From positions 1-19,028 of the forward strand of contig JAJYJX010000022.1 of the NCBI GenBank assembly GCA_021789095.1: DNA of 19,028 nucleotides. Reading direction: 5' to 3'. Of the stretch, positions 1-7,671 are shown piece by piece (within the stretch, counting starts at the first letter, position 1; each line of letters starts with the position of its first letter). Source of the stretch: a bacterium (GTDB taxonomy: Bacteria > JAMCPX01). Under the pieces are notes generated by a model that saw nothing but the letters and a program-made list of their open reading frames with translations, was not told the DNA's origin and searched no databases. The position numbers and the translations under genes are program-made.

Positions 1-2
1 TT

Positions 3-1109
3 GGCGATGCGACAATAGCAAGTGTAAAAGTAATAAATAACCACCAGCTTATGGTAACCGCTATTTCAAGGGGTGTTACAAACCTTTCTGTATGGCAGAT
101 ATCGGGCAAGAAACAAGACTATACTATACGAATAACTACGGAGGACATAAAACTGATCGATTTTGATGTAAAAGAATTGCTGCATGCTGTGGAAGGCGTG
201 AATGTTAATATAATAGGTAACAGAGTTGTGCTTGAGGGGCAGGTAATACGGGCTGATGATTATGATAAAGTTGAAAAGGTACTCGCACTTTATCCTCAGG
301 TGATCAATTTTGTGAAAAAAAACGATGTGCGCCTCGATAAAATGGTACAGATCGATGTCAAAATGATGGAGGTTGACAAAGGGTTTGCAAAAAACATCGG
401 CATTGGCTGGCCGCAATCCATACCTATGTCAGCGGAATTCAAAGGAACTTATCCTGCGATAGAAAATCAGCCCAAGATTAGCGCATTTTCAATAGAAGGT
501 TCGATACTTTCAGATTTTGGCTTTATTTTTAATATGATGGTTACCAATAACCTTGGCAGGGTTTTGAGTAATCCGGTACTTGTTTGCCGTTCCGGCGATA
601 AGGCCAGTTTTATAGCTGGCGGAGAAATTCCAATACCAACCACATCAACTTTTGGTCAGACAAATGTAAACTGGAAAGAGTTTGGTGTGATACTTAATAT
701 AGAGCCTGCAACAGATGAATTTAATAATATCAGTCTTAAGATACACGCAGAAACAAGCGATGTTGATATGAGCAATGCTGTTTCTGCGAATGGTATAAAC
801 CTGCCTGCTTTTGTTACAAGAAAAACAGAAACAGTTGTAAACCTCACGCAGGGCGAGACACTGGTTATGTCAGAGCTTTTAAATGATAAAGGATTTAAAA
901 GTGTTGCAAAGTTTCCGTTATTAGGGAGCATACCTATTATAGGCGAGTTGTTTAAGTCGAGAAAATATCAGCAGGCCCAGTCGCAGTTTCTTGTTTTTAT
1001 AACTCCGGCAATCATAAGGCCCGGCAGCATTGATGATACTAAAATCAAGGATATGAAGAGGCGATACAATGATGCAGGCAAATCTATAGGTTATGATCCA
1101 ATGGACTGA
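3..1109 (+). CDS. cpaC: Tad pilus outer-membrane secretin CpaC/RcpA, 5'-truncated
   Basis: This is the outer-membrane secretin through which Flp/Tad pili leave the cell. The frame is already open at base 3 and reads GDATIASVKVINNHQLMVTA before the ATG at 51. That is the usual pilus-secretin N-domain pattern (GDPxIAxVKV...), so the true start lies upstream and the ATG at 51 is internal. A BON-like segment (VEGVNVNIIGNRVVLEGQV) follows at about 75-95 of the visible part. The secretin core then carries LSNPVLVCRSGDKASFIAGGEIPIP-type features and ends in LLGSIPIIGELFKS and FLVFITPAIIRP, both typical of the GspD/PilQ/CpaC superfamily. The stop is 3 bases before the CpaF start, so the two are co-transcribed. 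In Caulobacter-type clusters CpaE/TadZ often lies between these genes; it is absent here. Confidence 0.88.
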   Translation, partial: GDATIASVKVINNHQLMVTAISRGVTNLSVWQISGKKQDYTIRITTEDIKLIDFDVKELLHAVEGVNVNIIGNRVVLEGQVIRADDYDKVEKVLALYPQVINFVKKNDVRLDKMVQIDVKMMEVDKGFAKNIGIGWPQSIPMSAEFKGTYPAIENQPKISAFSIEGSILSDFGFIFNMMVTNNLGRVLSNPVLVCRSGDKASFIAGGEIPIPTTSTFGQTNVNWKEFGVILNIEPATDEFNNISLKIHAETSDVDMSNAVSANGINLPAFVTRKTETVVNLTQGETLVMSELLNDKGFKSVAKFPLLGSIPIIGELFKSRKYQQAQSQFLVFITPAIIRPGSIDDTKIKDMKRRYNDAGKSIGYDPMD

Positions 1110-1112
1110 ATC

Positions 1113-2777
1113 ATGCTTGAGATCAAGATTAAGAAAAATGACAAACCTATCACTACAATTGTTCTTGAAACCCAGTCTATTGTTGGAAGAGCAGATGATG
1201 CTGATGTAAGACTTGAAGATGATCTATGCTCAAGAAGACATTTAAAGATCTACAAAGAAGGCAATACATGGTTTGCAAAAGACCTGAACAGTTCGAACGG
1301 CTCTTTTTTCAATGATAGGCGTTTATCAGAACCTGTAGTTTTGAATACGGACGACAGGCTCAGGATAGGTGTTCATGAGATTATTGTAAAGCGCGCCGTG
1401 AACGATGAGCAGGACTATAAAGCACGGAACACTGCAACAGAACAGGTGGAGGATAATAATTTAAACGAGGCAGCCCAAACTTATTCTACGCATAATAAAA
1501 TAAGCACAGAAAAACTGGATAATATAAAACAGGAGATACACAGACAATTGCTTGAAGAGCTTGATCTTAAAAATATTGACCTTTCAAAATTGAAGACAGG
1601 GGAGGTGCGCCGCAAGACTACCGACACAATAAAGAGTATTATCTCTAGATTTAAAGCTTGCAATACATTAGATGGCAATACCGACGAAGCAAGCCTGCTC
1701 AGGGATGTAATTGATGAGGCACTCGGGCTTGGTCCAATAGAGCCTTTGCTTGAAGACAAGGCTATAAGCGAAGTGATGGTCAATGCAAAGGATCAGATAT
1801 ATATCGAGAAGAGCGGCAGGCTTGAAAAAACACCATTGAGATTTTCATCGGACAGGGCAGTCTTGAATGTTATTGAAAGGATCGTTTCTCCTGTCGGCAG
1901 GAGGATAGACGAAAGTTCTCCGACGGTTGATGCCCGTTTAAAGGACGGATCAAGAGTTCATGTAATAGTGCCGCCGCTGGCGATAAAAGGTCCGACAATT
2001 ACGATACGGAAGTTCTCAAAAACACCATACACCGTTCGCGATCTGATAAGGTTTGGTACGTTTACAGAGAAAATGTCCGAATTTTTAAAGATAGCGATAC
2101 AAACAAGAAAGAACGTCATTGTGTCGGGTGGAACAGGTTCCGGCAAAACAACACTGCTCAATGTGCTTTCAAACTTTATACCGCAGGATGAACGCATACT
2201 AACTATTGAGGATGCTGCAGAGCTTAAATTAAATCAACCGCATGTTGTCTCGCTTGAGGCAAGGCCCGGAAACATAGAGGGCAAGGGTGCAATAAGCATC
2301 AGGGAGCTTGTGCGCAACGCCCTGAGGATGAGGCCCGACAGGATCGTTGTTGGAGAATGCAGGGGCGGGGAGGCGCTTGATATGCTTCAGGCAATGAACA
2401 CAGGGCATGATGGCTCACTCACCACGCTTCATGCAAACAGCCCGCGGGACGCACTGTCAAGACTTGAAACCATGGTATTAATGTCGGGCATGGAGCTTCC
2501 TGTTAAGGCGATACGAGAGCAGATAAAGTCAGCCATTGATCTTATTGTCCAGCAAACAAGGTTTAAGGATGGGGTAAGGCGTATATCAGCCATATCAGAG
2601 GTCCAGGGCATGGAAGGGGATGCCATTGTACTTCAGGATATATTTTTATATGAAACAAGTGGGGTTGATCCAGACGGTAAAATCATCGGCAGGTTTAAAT
2701 CAACGGGCTTTGTTCCAAGGTTTGTAGAGGAGCTGCGTGCACATCATATTGATGTGCCTCAAGAGATTTTTGGATGA
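1113..2777 (+). CDS. cpaF: FHA-domain-fused Tad pilus assembly ATPase CpaF/TadA
   Basis: This is the hexameric secretion ATPase that powers Tad pilus assembly at the cytoplasmic face of the inner membrane. Of 554 residues, 1-95 form an FHA (phosphothreonine-binding) domain with the hallmarks VGR (24-26), SRRH (41-44) and NSSNG (59-63). A linker of about 40 polar residues follows, then a CpaF N-terminal helical domain (about 130-240) and the ATPase core. Walker A is GGTGSGKT at 339-346. The Walker B region is [12 protein letters not shown] at about 410-421, where many relatives have V in place of C. The His-box segment [12 protein letters not shown] is at about 435-446. The start is 3 bases after the secretin stop with only a weak Shine-Dalgarno, which suggests translational coupling. 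The stop overlaps the TadB start (ATGA). FHA-CpaF fusions are known in some delta-proteobacteria; the fusion suggests control by Ser/Thr phosphorylation. Confidence 0.95.
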   Translation: MLEIKIKKNDKPITTIVLETQSIVGRADDADVRLEDDLCSRRHLKIYKEGNTWFAKDLNSSNGSFFNDRRLSEPVVLNTDDRLRIGVHEIIVKRAVNDEQDYKARNTATEQVEDNNLNEAAQTYSTHNKISTEKLDNIKQEIHRQLLEELDLKNIDLSKLKTGEVRRKTTDTIKSIISRFKACNTLDGNTDEASLLRDVIDEALGLGPIEPLLEDKAISEVMVNAKDQIYIEKSGRLEKTPLRFSSDRAVLNVIERIVSPVGRRIDESSPTVDARLKDGSRVHVIVPPLAIKGPTITIRKFSKTPYTVRDLIRFGTFTEKMSEFLKIAIQTRKNVIVSGGTGSGKTTLLNVLSNFIPQDERILTIEDAAELKLNQPHVVSLEARPGNIEGKGAISIRELVRNALRMRPDRIVVGECRGGEALDMLQAMNTGHDGSLTTLHANSPRDALSRLETMVLMSGMELPVKAIREQIKSAIDLIVQQTRFKDGVRRISAISEVQGMEGDAIVLQDIFLYETSGVDPDGKIIGRFKSTGFVPRFVEELRAHHIDVPQEIFG

Positions 2778-3622
2778 TATTTGTGTTAATGTCATCATTG
2801 TTTGCAGGCTTAAGCATGTTTCTCATTGTGTCCGAGAGCATGAACATTTTTGAACAGGGCATCGATGTGTACAGGCAGAGGGTTGTCAAAGAAACAAAAG
2901 AGTTCGGAGAGCTGTACATAAAAGTTGACCCACAGAGGTTGTTATACCTGAACCTGCTCATTTCATTGATTGTTTTTATATTTGTATCTTTGTTGACACG
3001 CAGTGCGATTGCAGGGCTTGTTGTATCTCCGTCAGGGTTGTTCCTGTCAAAGTTATGGATCACAATCATGAGAAAAAGGCGGTTGAGATTATTCAATGAG
3101 CAATTCATTGATGCAATAGGTATTATCAGCAACGCACTGAAGTCCGGACTATCGCTTCAACAGGCAATTGCAAGGGTTGCTGCACAATATCCCGTGCCGC
3201 TTTCACAGGAATTGTCCATGGTCGGCAAAGAGGTAGCACTTGGTGTGCCGCTTGAACAGGCGCTTATTAACTTAAGCAAGAGGATCGAAAGCGAGGACCT
3301 GGATCTGTTTGTAACAGCGACCAATGTTGTGAAGGATGCCGGCGGAAATCTTTCGGAGATGTTTGACACCATCGCAGACACACTCAGGGAGCGCAATACC
3401 ATTCAGGGCAAGATTAAGGCGCTGACAGCCCAGGGGCGTATGCAGGGGATTGTAATAGGGTTTATGCCTGTTGTACTTGGATTTATACTCTATAAGCTTG
3501 ATCCGAACCTTATTATGCCCCTGTTCAATGATCCAATTGGTTGGGCTATCCTGTTTATCATTGCTGTGTTTGAAGCTATTGGAGCATTCTTTATAGCAAA
3601 GATTGTAAGGATAGATGTATGA
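2774..3622 (+). CDS. tadB: Tad pilus inner-membrane platform protein TadB
   Basis: One of the two GspF-like polytopic proteins of the inner-membrane platform that couples the ATPase to pilin assembly. It has 282 residues. Hydrophobic helices are visible at about 1-20 and 55-95. A cytoplasmic T2SSF domain follows at about 105-230 with the typical FNEQFIDAIGIISNALKSG start and the GGNLSEMFDTIADTLRER signature. Two C-terminal membrane helices lie at about 225-242 and 255-278. It starts in the ATGA overlap with CpaF and ends in an ATGA overlap with TadC, so translation of the three genes is coupled. Order and length match the Tad family. Confidence 0.92.
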   Translation: MIFVLMSSLFAGLSMFLIVSESMNIFEQGIDVYRQRVVKETKEFGELYIKVDPQRLLYLNLLISLIVFIFVSLLTRSAIAGLVVSPSGLFLSKLWITIMRKRRLRLFNEQFIDAIGIISNALKSGLSLQQAIARVAAQYPVPLSQELSMVGKEVALGVPLEQALINLSKRIESEDLDLFVTATNVVKDAGGNLSEMFDTIADTLRERNTIQGKIKALTAQGRMQGIVIGFMPVVLGFILYKLDPNLIMPLFNDPIGWAILFIIAVFEAIGAFFIAKIVRIDV

Positions 3623-4494
3623 GCGCGGTTTATATAGTGCTTTCAAGCCTGTTCATTGGCATGTGCGGATATATGATAGCAGCGGCACTGCTTGATAAAC
3701 GTGAAGCGGAAAAGCAGAACAGAATAAAGCCGGCAAAAGAAACCTTTATGAAGTCGCCCCTTTACAGGGTCTTTATAAAGTTCCTTTATTTTATTGCAAA
3801 CATTCACCCCAAAAAAGATAAATTATCCGGCTATTTCAGCCGGGTTTGGAAACGGCTTTTACTTGCAGGGGAGCCGCTTTATCTGATACCTGAGGAGTTT
3901 TTAGCCCTGAAAGAGCTTGCAGCTTTATGCATGGTTATTATCTCGCTGGCACTCGGCTTATCAATTGCCATTACCCTTATACTCTCTGTTGCAGGGTTCT
4001 TTTATCCCGACCTGTGGCTCAGGGAGCTTTACAAGAAGCGGAGGGTTGCAATACTCAAAGAACTTCCATACATCCTTGACTTGCTGACCCTGTCCATTGA
4101 AGCAGGACTTGATCTGACCGGCAGTGTAAGCAGGGTTGTCGAGAAATCAAAGGAGGGTTTATTCCGTAGAGAGCTTTTTCAATTTTTGCAGGAGCTGAAG
4201 ATGGGTAAGGCACGCAAGCAGGCATTGACCGATATGGCGCAGCGTATTGGCGTGCCTGAGATCACATCGCTTGTCAATGCCATCATCCAGAGCGACGAAC
4301 TCGGCTCAGGGCTTGCGAGGACTTTGAGGATCCAATCGCAGGAATACAGGACAAGGCGGTTCCAAAGGGCCGAGAAGCTTGCCATGGAAGCACCGGTAAA
4401 AATGACCTTCCCGCTGTTGTTCGTCTTCGCATCCGTGTTTCTCCTCCTTTTCGGCCCGTTCGCAGTACAGACGCTGCGGGGGAAGCTGTTTTAG
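3619..4494 (+). CDS. tadC: Tad pilus inner-membrane platform protein TadC
   Basis: Second GspF-like inner-membrane platform protein, probably a heteromeric partner of TadB. It has 291 residues: an N-terminal helix (about 4-25), a hydrophobic pair around 95-130, a T2SSF domain (about 145-265) with LPYILDLLTLSIEAGLDL and QSDELGSGLARTLRIQS (the latter typical of TadC), and a C-terminal helix ending FGPFAVQTL. It starts in an ATGA overlap with tadB. It is the last tad gene here: no TadD-type TPR protein or minor pilin follows, and the next gene has its own promoter. No strong hairpin terminator is visible after the stop, so read-through into the toxin-antitoxin operon is possible. Confidence 0.92.
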   Translation: MSAVYIVLSSLFIGMCGYMIAAALLDKREAEKQNRIKPAKETFMKSPLYRVFIKFLYFIANIHPKKDKLSGYFSRVWKRLLLAGEPLYLIPEEFLALKELAALCMVIISLALGLSIAITLILSVAGFFYPDLWLRELYKKRRVAILKELPYILDLLTLSIEAGLDLTGSVSRVVEKSKEGLFRRELFQFLQELKMGKARKQALTDMAQRIGVPEITSLVNAIIQSDELGSGLARTLRIQSQEYRTRRFQRAEKLAMEAPVKMTFPLLFVFASVFLLLFGPFAVQTLRGKLF

Positions 4495-4525
4495 GCGGGA
4501 GGGGGACTGCTCTGTTTTGTTAGTA

Positions 4526-4554
4526 TTGACAATATGACAAATGTCGTATATATT
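4526..4554 (+). promoter_or_regulatory. Sigma-70-type promoter of the Xre-RES operon with a palindrome in the spacer
   Basis: TTGACA (4526-4531) is a perfect -35 hexamer, followed after exactly 17 bases by TATATT (4549-4554, 5 of 6 to consensus). Transcription would start near 4561. The spacer holds the palindrome GACAAATGTC (4536-4545), where a repressor could bind and block RNA polymerase. Autorepression is usual for Xre/RES modules, so this is a reasonable operator candidate, but binding is inferred only from position and symmetry. Confidence 0.7.
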
Positions 4555-4577
4555 ATAGACATATGGCAAAGCCATAC

Positions 4578-4584
4578 AGGGAGG
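4578..4584 (+). promoter_or_regulatory. Shine-Dalgarno that decides the antitoxin start
   Basis: AGGGAGG lies 5 bases before the ATG at 4590. The in-frame ATG at 4563 has no Shine-Dalgarno and would sit 2 bases after the predicted transcription start. The ATG at 4590 is therefore the better start. Confidence 0.75.
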
Positions 4585-4589
4585 CTGAT

Positions 4590-5039
4590 ATGGGAACCAT
4601 AATAAGCGAAGAGGAAAAAAACGAAGAGTTAAGTTATATTCTCGGAATAAAAAAAGAGGAAAAAATAAATAGTCTGTTGATAGATCAGCTTATACGCAAA
4701 GGGTTTTCTACAAGTGTCGGTGATCGCATAAAAAGCAGGCTTAATATTACCGATGCAGAACTTATAAAAGTAGCAGGCGTGAGTGGTAGAACTTTCCAGC
4801 GAAAGCGATCAGAAAACAAAAAATTTTCTTCCCTGGTAAGTGACCGTATTTTCCGAATAATACATATATGGATCTTTGCAACACAGGTGTTTGAAGACAA
4901 TAAGCGGGCAAGCGATTGGATGCATAAGCCGCAAATCGGGCTTGGCGGACGGGTACCGATGGATCTTCTACAAACGGAAGCCGGTGAAAAAGCGGTTGAG
5001 GATCTTCTCGGCAGAATAGAATACAGCGTTATTTCGTGA
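4590..5039 (+). CDS. Xre/MbcA/ParS-family antitoxin
   Basis: Antitoxin of a type II RES toxin-antitoxin pair: it binds and neutralises the downstream RES toxin and usually represses its own operon. The protein has 149 residues from the ATG at 4590. The middle part (about 45-75, TDAELIKVAGVSGRTFQRKR) is the Xre-like helix-turn-helix. The C-terminus carries the DUF2384/MbcA-ParS toxin-binding domain (about 95-149) with the family signature GRVPMDLLQTEAGEKAVEDL followed by LGRIEYSV. Its TGA overlaps the GTG of the toxin gene (GTGA), giving coupled translation in antitoxin-first order. It follows the tad operon on the same strand but has its own promoter, and is probably an independent accessory module. 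Confidence 0.92.
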   Translation: MGTIISEEEKNEELSYILGIKKEEKINSLLIDQLIRKGFSTSVGDRIKSRLNITDAELIKVAGVSGRTFQRKRSENKKFSSLVSDRIFRIIHIWIFATQVFEDNKRASDWMHKPQIGLGGRVPMDLLQTEAGEKAVEDLLGRIEYSVIS

Positions 5040-5497
5040 CAATTGCATGGCGTTTTGTAAAAGCTAAGCACGCACTGAAAGCTTTTGACGGCGAAGGTGC
5101 CAGACGTTACGGCGGTCGTTGGAATCGGGGGGGCATAGCTGTAGTATATATAAGTCAAAGCCTTGCACTTGCTTCACTTGAAGAGTTTGTGCATTTAGGA
5201 GATGAGGGTAAAAAATTAAAATTCGTATATTTTAAAGTAGAAATACCGGATAACATAAGGATTGATCAATTAACGACTTTACCGGGTGACTGGCGCAACG
5301 AACCGCCGTCTAATTCAACGCAGGATATGGGTACTGAGTGGGTAAAAAGAAACACCTCTGCTGTATTAAAAATTCCATCCGCTGTCGTTCCTATTGAGTT
5401 TAACTATATGTTGAATATAGCCCATCCAGATTTTAAAAAAATAAAAATATACGATCCTGTTGCATTCAGATTTGATCCCAGAATGTGGAAAGCATAA
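5036..5497 (+). CDS. RES-domain toxin (NAD+-degrading, ParT/MbcT type)
   Basis: RES-family toxin of 153 residues, the usual length. Characterised relatives deplete NAD+ (MbcT of M. tuberculosis is an NAD+ phosphorylase) or modify a host enzyme (ParT ADP-ribosylates Prs); which applies here cannot be told. The family core is intact: GGRWN with R28, VVYISQSLALASLEEFVH with Y38 and E49, and IPSAVVP with S115, followed by the typical FNYMLNIAHPDF and a short basic tail. These are the expected Arg/Glu/Ser active-site positions, so the toxin looks functional. It starts with GTG at 5036, overlapping the antitoxin stop. No terminator-like hairpin is obvious downstream before the convergent PilZ gene. 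Confidence 0.93.
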   Translation: MTIAWRFVKAKHALKAFDGEGARRYGGRWNRGGIAVVYISQSLALASLEEFVHLGDEGKKLKFVYFKVEIPDNIRIDQLTTLPGDWRNEPPSNSTQDMGTEWVKRNTSAVLKIPSAVVPIEFNYMLNIAHPDFKKIKIYDPVAFRFDPRMWKA

Positions 5498-5568
5498 GAA
5501 TTTGTAATGTAATAATGGAACGGAGTATCAACAGGGGTTAGCTGACATTTTTTAAGTCTAAAGCCGCG

Positions 5569-6300
5569 TTATCCCTTACTGGATTTGCCGAGAGACTTGA
5601 AATATTCTTCTAAAACCTTTTGCCCGTCATCTTCGAATTCCAAAAACTGTACACCCATCCCGGGCACTCTGTCATAATCCAGCAGCCTGGCCTGCTCACT
5701 GCCAAAAATATGCACTATCTCGCCAATGACCTTTACCTCTTTGGGAAAATTGGGCAGGGACAACACAAGCTCTACCTTTGATTCCAAGGGGAGCAGTTTA
5801 TCCGTAGATACGAATATCCCTCCTTTGGAAATATCTTTTGTATACTCCCATACAAACTGTTCTTTCGACTTAAAGGTAACCTTGATGGATGTGCTGTATC
5901 TGGGATTCTTTCTGCCCGGAGTCACATTTGTTCTGGAAATAATACTGTTTAGTGCAGAGGAAATATCGAAGTCTCCGGTAAATTTCATGTCTGATGTCAG
6001 AGGGAATTTACTTTTAAATACTTCTCTTTCTTTTTCTCCGATCATCATGAGGTTATAGAATTTCGACTCTGACTTTTCTGCCCATGATTGGATTCCATCA
6101 ACGTAACCGGGAAGGAAGGAATAAAAATCAAAAGAGAGGATTATCCCCAGGGTGTCACTTGAAGACCAGCTATAAATGTTTATGGCCTTGAGTACGGAAG
6201 GATAATGCTGGGTTTTTGTGTCTACAAGGAGCTTTTCAAGAAGTGCGGCCTTCTGGGATATATAGGGAATAATTAAAGCAATCTCAAAAAATCTGTCCAT
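5569..6300 (-). CDS. PilZ-domain protein with unassigned N-terminal domain (paralogue 1)
   Basis: Probable c-di-GMP receptor, 243 residues from the ATG at 6300. The start is chosen because AGGA stands 7 bases upstream and because the paralogue at 7672-8412 begins at the same residue (MDR/K-FEIALI). An in-frame GTG at 6327 lacks a Shine-Dalgarno. Residues 1-125 form a mixed alpha/beta region I do not recognise, with the conserved stretch NIYSWSSSDTLGIILSFDF (41-59). Residues 130-235 are the PilZ domain: RKNPR (130-134, the RxxxR c-di-GMP motif), DISKGG (156-161, D/NxSxxG) and a C-terminal PGMGVQFLEF (213-222), like Myxococcus-type PilZ proteins. There are no membrane segments, so it is cytoplasmic. 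The binding motifs are intact; the output partner is unknown. It is convergent with the RES toxin gene. Confidence 0.88.
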   Translation of the reverse strand: MDRFFEIALIIPYISQKAALLEKLLVDTKTQHYPSVLKAINIYSWSSSDTLGIILSFDFYSFLPGYVDGIQSWAEKSESKFYNLMMIGEKEREVFKSKFPLTSDMKFTGDFDISSALNSIISRTNVTPGRKNPRYSTSIKVTFKSKEQFVWEYTKDISKGGIFVSTDKLLPLESKVELVLSLPNFPKEVKVIGEIVHIFGSEQARLLDYDRVPGMGVQFLEFEDDGQKVLEEYFKSLGKSSKG

Positions 6301-6346
6301 ACATAATTCCTGGGAGTTTGATATCACAAAAACAGGAATAAAGAAA
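6301..6346 (-). promoter_or_regulatory. Leader conserved with the second PilZ paralogue
   Basis: Bases 6321-6346 match 8433-8458 at 22 of 26 positions, and both blocks begin 21 bases upstream of their ATG. The nearer bases contain each gene's Shine-Dalgarno. Either the duplication included the promoter or a regulatory site has been kept. A TTTGTGATA block is common to both. I do not recognise a specific factor. Confidence 0.5.
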
Positions 6347-6410
6347 CCAAAAGGCTGGGTGGTTCACTGAATCGCCCCTGCCTTGAAGCTCCCTTAACAC
6401 GGAAAGTGCA

Positions 6411-6594
6411 ATAAGGAAGTTTGCTCATTCTGTCGACCCTGCGATCCACCTAAGTTTTTTGAGCTTTTGTTCATGAATGATGCTGGAGTCCTCCGTATGT
6501 TTATATGCACACACCAGCGTTATAAGTTTTGCTGATATTCGAAGAATGCCTATGATTGACGCAGGGTTTTCCCTCATTACTCAAACTTCCTTAT
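6411..6594. repeat. 184-bp segment bounded by 13-bp inverted repeats
   Basis: ATAAGGAAGTTTG at 6411-6423 is repeated exactly in inverted orientation at 6582-6594. A third, direct copy stands at 10931-10943. The interior is almost filled by a 50-codon minus-strand ORF (6425-6577). No transposase and no clear target duplication are seen. It could be a small non-autonomous element. The rest of the gap between the first PilZ gene and the lipase (6347-6410, 6595-6625) shows nothing else recognisable. Confidence 0.5.
6425..6577 (-). CDS. Small hypothetical ORF inside the inverted-repeat segment
   Basis: A 50-residue ORF begins MRENPASIIGILRISAKLIT and ends KKLRWIAGSTE. The ATG (6575-6577) is preceded by the AAGGAA of the right repeat arm at about 9 bases, a usable Shine-Dalgarno. 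The stop falls just inside the left arm. It has a short hydrophobic stretch (about 8-24) and a basic end. I do not recognise it. It may be a chance ORF, and the main argument for it is that its ends coincide with the repeat boundaries. Confidence 0.22.
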   Translation of the reverse strand: MRENPASIIGILRISAKLITLVCAYKHTEDSSIIHEQKLKKLRWIAGSTE

Positions 6595-6625
6595 CTTGCA
6601 AATGCATTTTCCGGGTTAATGCCGA

Positions 6626-7408
6626 TCAGTGCCTTTGCCGGCTGTCAAGTGCCCTGCCAACAGCGGCCCAGCTCTTCGGGTCAATGAGATAGCTGTAATG
6701 CGTGAACGGCGTGGCATCGATCTTTTCGGTACCGTTCAAGGCAGCTGATTCAGCGGGCAGGACGAACAGGTCGTTGCGGCTCCAGAATGTTACCCCGCGC
6801 ACGCCCTTTGGCCAGCGCTGTTTATCCAGAAACTTTATAATCTTGCTGTCAGGCCTGAGTTCGCGGATTATCGTCGTGTTGGCATAGCGCGCATGGTATG
6901 TCCCGTGATGGGGTGTGCCAAGGGTGATCAGTGTCCTGACACCGGAGGAAAGCCTGTACTTGCTTATTGCAAGACGCGCGACAATACCGCCAAGGCTGTG
7001 CGCGATGATCTCCACCTGTTTTTCTCCGGTGGCCCTCCTGACACCGCGGATGAAATGTGCAAGTGCGGCCGCCATGTCTTCGACAGACTGTCCGGAATCA
7101 AAATTGATCTTATAGCTGCGCTTTCTTCCGAGGAGCCACAGATACCCTGCCATAAGCAGGAATTGACCACGGTTGCCCGCAAGACCGTGAACGAATATAA
7201 GCGGCGGATACCCGTCGGGCTTGCCCGGGTTGATCTTTTCATGCCTTGAAACAAGGAACGAATAGCCGAGCAGCGGGACCTGAACAAGATGGCGGATGAC
7301 ATCGGGATCGATCTTGCGATAGTTCTCAGACGCTTTATTGCTTATGAAAACGCCTGTTCTTATGACAGCAATACCTATTTTATTAATTATCGATCGCCAT
7401 TCATCCAT
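6626..7408 (-). CDS. Lipase-like alpha/beta hydrolase (EstA/LipA type)
   Basis: Probable carboxylesterase or lipase of 260 residues with the full catalytic set. The oxyanion-hole motif is HGLAG (74-78). The nucleophile elbow AHSLGG places Ser138 (AxSxG, in place of GxSxG). D213 in WSRNDLFVLP and H237 in PFTHYSYL complete a plausible triad. GTPHHGT (164-170) is typical of triacylglycerol lipases and PGAP1-like hydrolases. There is no clear cleavable signal peptide; the first 25 residues are moderately hydrophobic and could be amphipathic. Only a weak Shine-Dalgarno precedes the ATG. The gene looks more GC-rich than the flanking PilZ genes and sits between the two paralogues, with repeats on both sides, so a separate origin is possible. 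The substrate cannot be inferred. Confidence 0.87.
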   Translation of the reverse strand: MDEWRSIINKIGIAVIRTGVFISNKASENYRKIDPDVIRHLVQVPLLGYSFLVSRHEKINPGKPDGYPPLIFVHGLAGNRGQFLLMAGYLWLLGRKRSYKINFDSGQSVEDMAAALAHFIRGVRRATGEKQVEIIAHSLGGIVARLAISKYRLSSGVRTLITLGTPHHGTYHARYANTTIIRELRPDSKIIKFLDKQRWPKGVRGVTFWSRNDLFVLPAESAALNGTEKIDATPFTHYSYLIDPKSWAAVGRALDSRQRH

Positions 7409-7461
7409 ATCACTATTATTTTTTTATAACGATACCGGTAACGGTAACGCTGTTTACCTCG

Positions 7462-7486
7462 GTTAGAAAGCCGGGTCTTTTCTAAC
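7462..7486. repeat. Short hairpin related to the CCCGTTAGAAAG repeat family
   Basis: GTTAGAAAG (7462-7470) pairs with CTTTTCTAAC (7477-7486) around a 6-base loop, with one bulged base. The stem sequence is the same as the arms of the elements at 7574-7669 and 9064-9148, so this may be a shortened relic. It lies in the 263-bp gap upstream of the lipase gene. Confidence 0.5.
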
Positions 7487-7573
7487 ACGACTTATCCAAC
7501 AATATATGTATTACAACCGCAAAAACCAAAACAGCATACGGAAAACAATATGTGTCCTGCTGCTGCAGCCTGT

Positions 7574-7669
7574 CCCGTGAGAAAGCCCCGCCATTTTCAG
7601 CAAGAGGACTTGAGCTATAGGCTCATCCGCCTAAGGAGGAGATCAGCCTTTGTCTGACTTTCTCACGGG
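7574..7669. repeat. 96-bp element with 12-bp inverted repeats, copy 1
   Basis: CCCGTGAGAAAG (7574-7585) and CTTTCTCACGGG (7658-7669) are perfect inverted repeats around 72 bases. The inside contains a further partial palindrome around ATCCGCCTAAGG (7625-7636). The element ends 2 bases from the stop of the second PilZ gene, so the PilZ transcript would fold there. There is no T-run, so it is not a classical terminator. It has no coding capacity and resembles a MITE or REP-type sequence. Confidence 0.65.
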
Positions 7670-7671
7670 GC

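Noticed and set aside
51-53. ATG at 51 as start of the secretin gene
   Set aside because: The frame is open from base 3 and encodes conserved secretin N-domain sequence; the gene is truncated by the window edge.
4563-4589. ATG at 4563 as antitoxin start
   Set aside because: It lies 2 bases after the predicted transcription start and has no Shine-Dalgarno; the ATG at 4590 has AGGGAGG at good spacing.
6477-6692. 71-residue plus-strand ORF and other opposite-strand ORFs over 100 codons (for example 13989-14495, 11157-11936)
   Set aside because: They overlap well-supported genes or the repeat segment, show no family features and have no Shine-Dalgarno.
7574-7669. The 96-bp inverted repeat as a rho-independent terminator for the PilZ gene
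   Set aside because: The loop is 72 bases long and no T-run follows the stem; it is better described as a repeat element.
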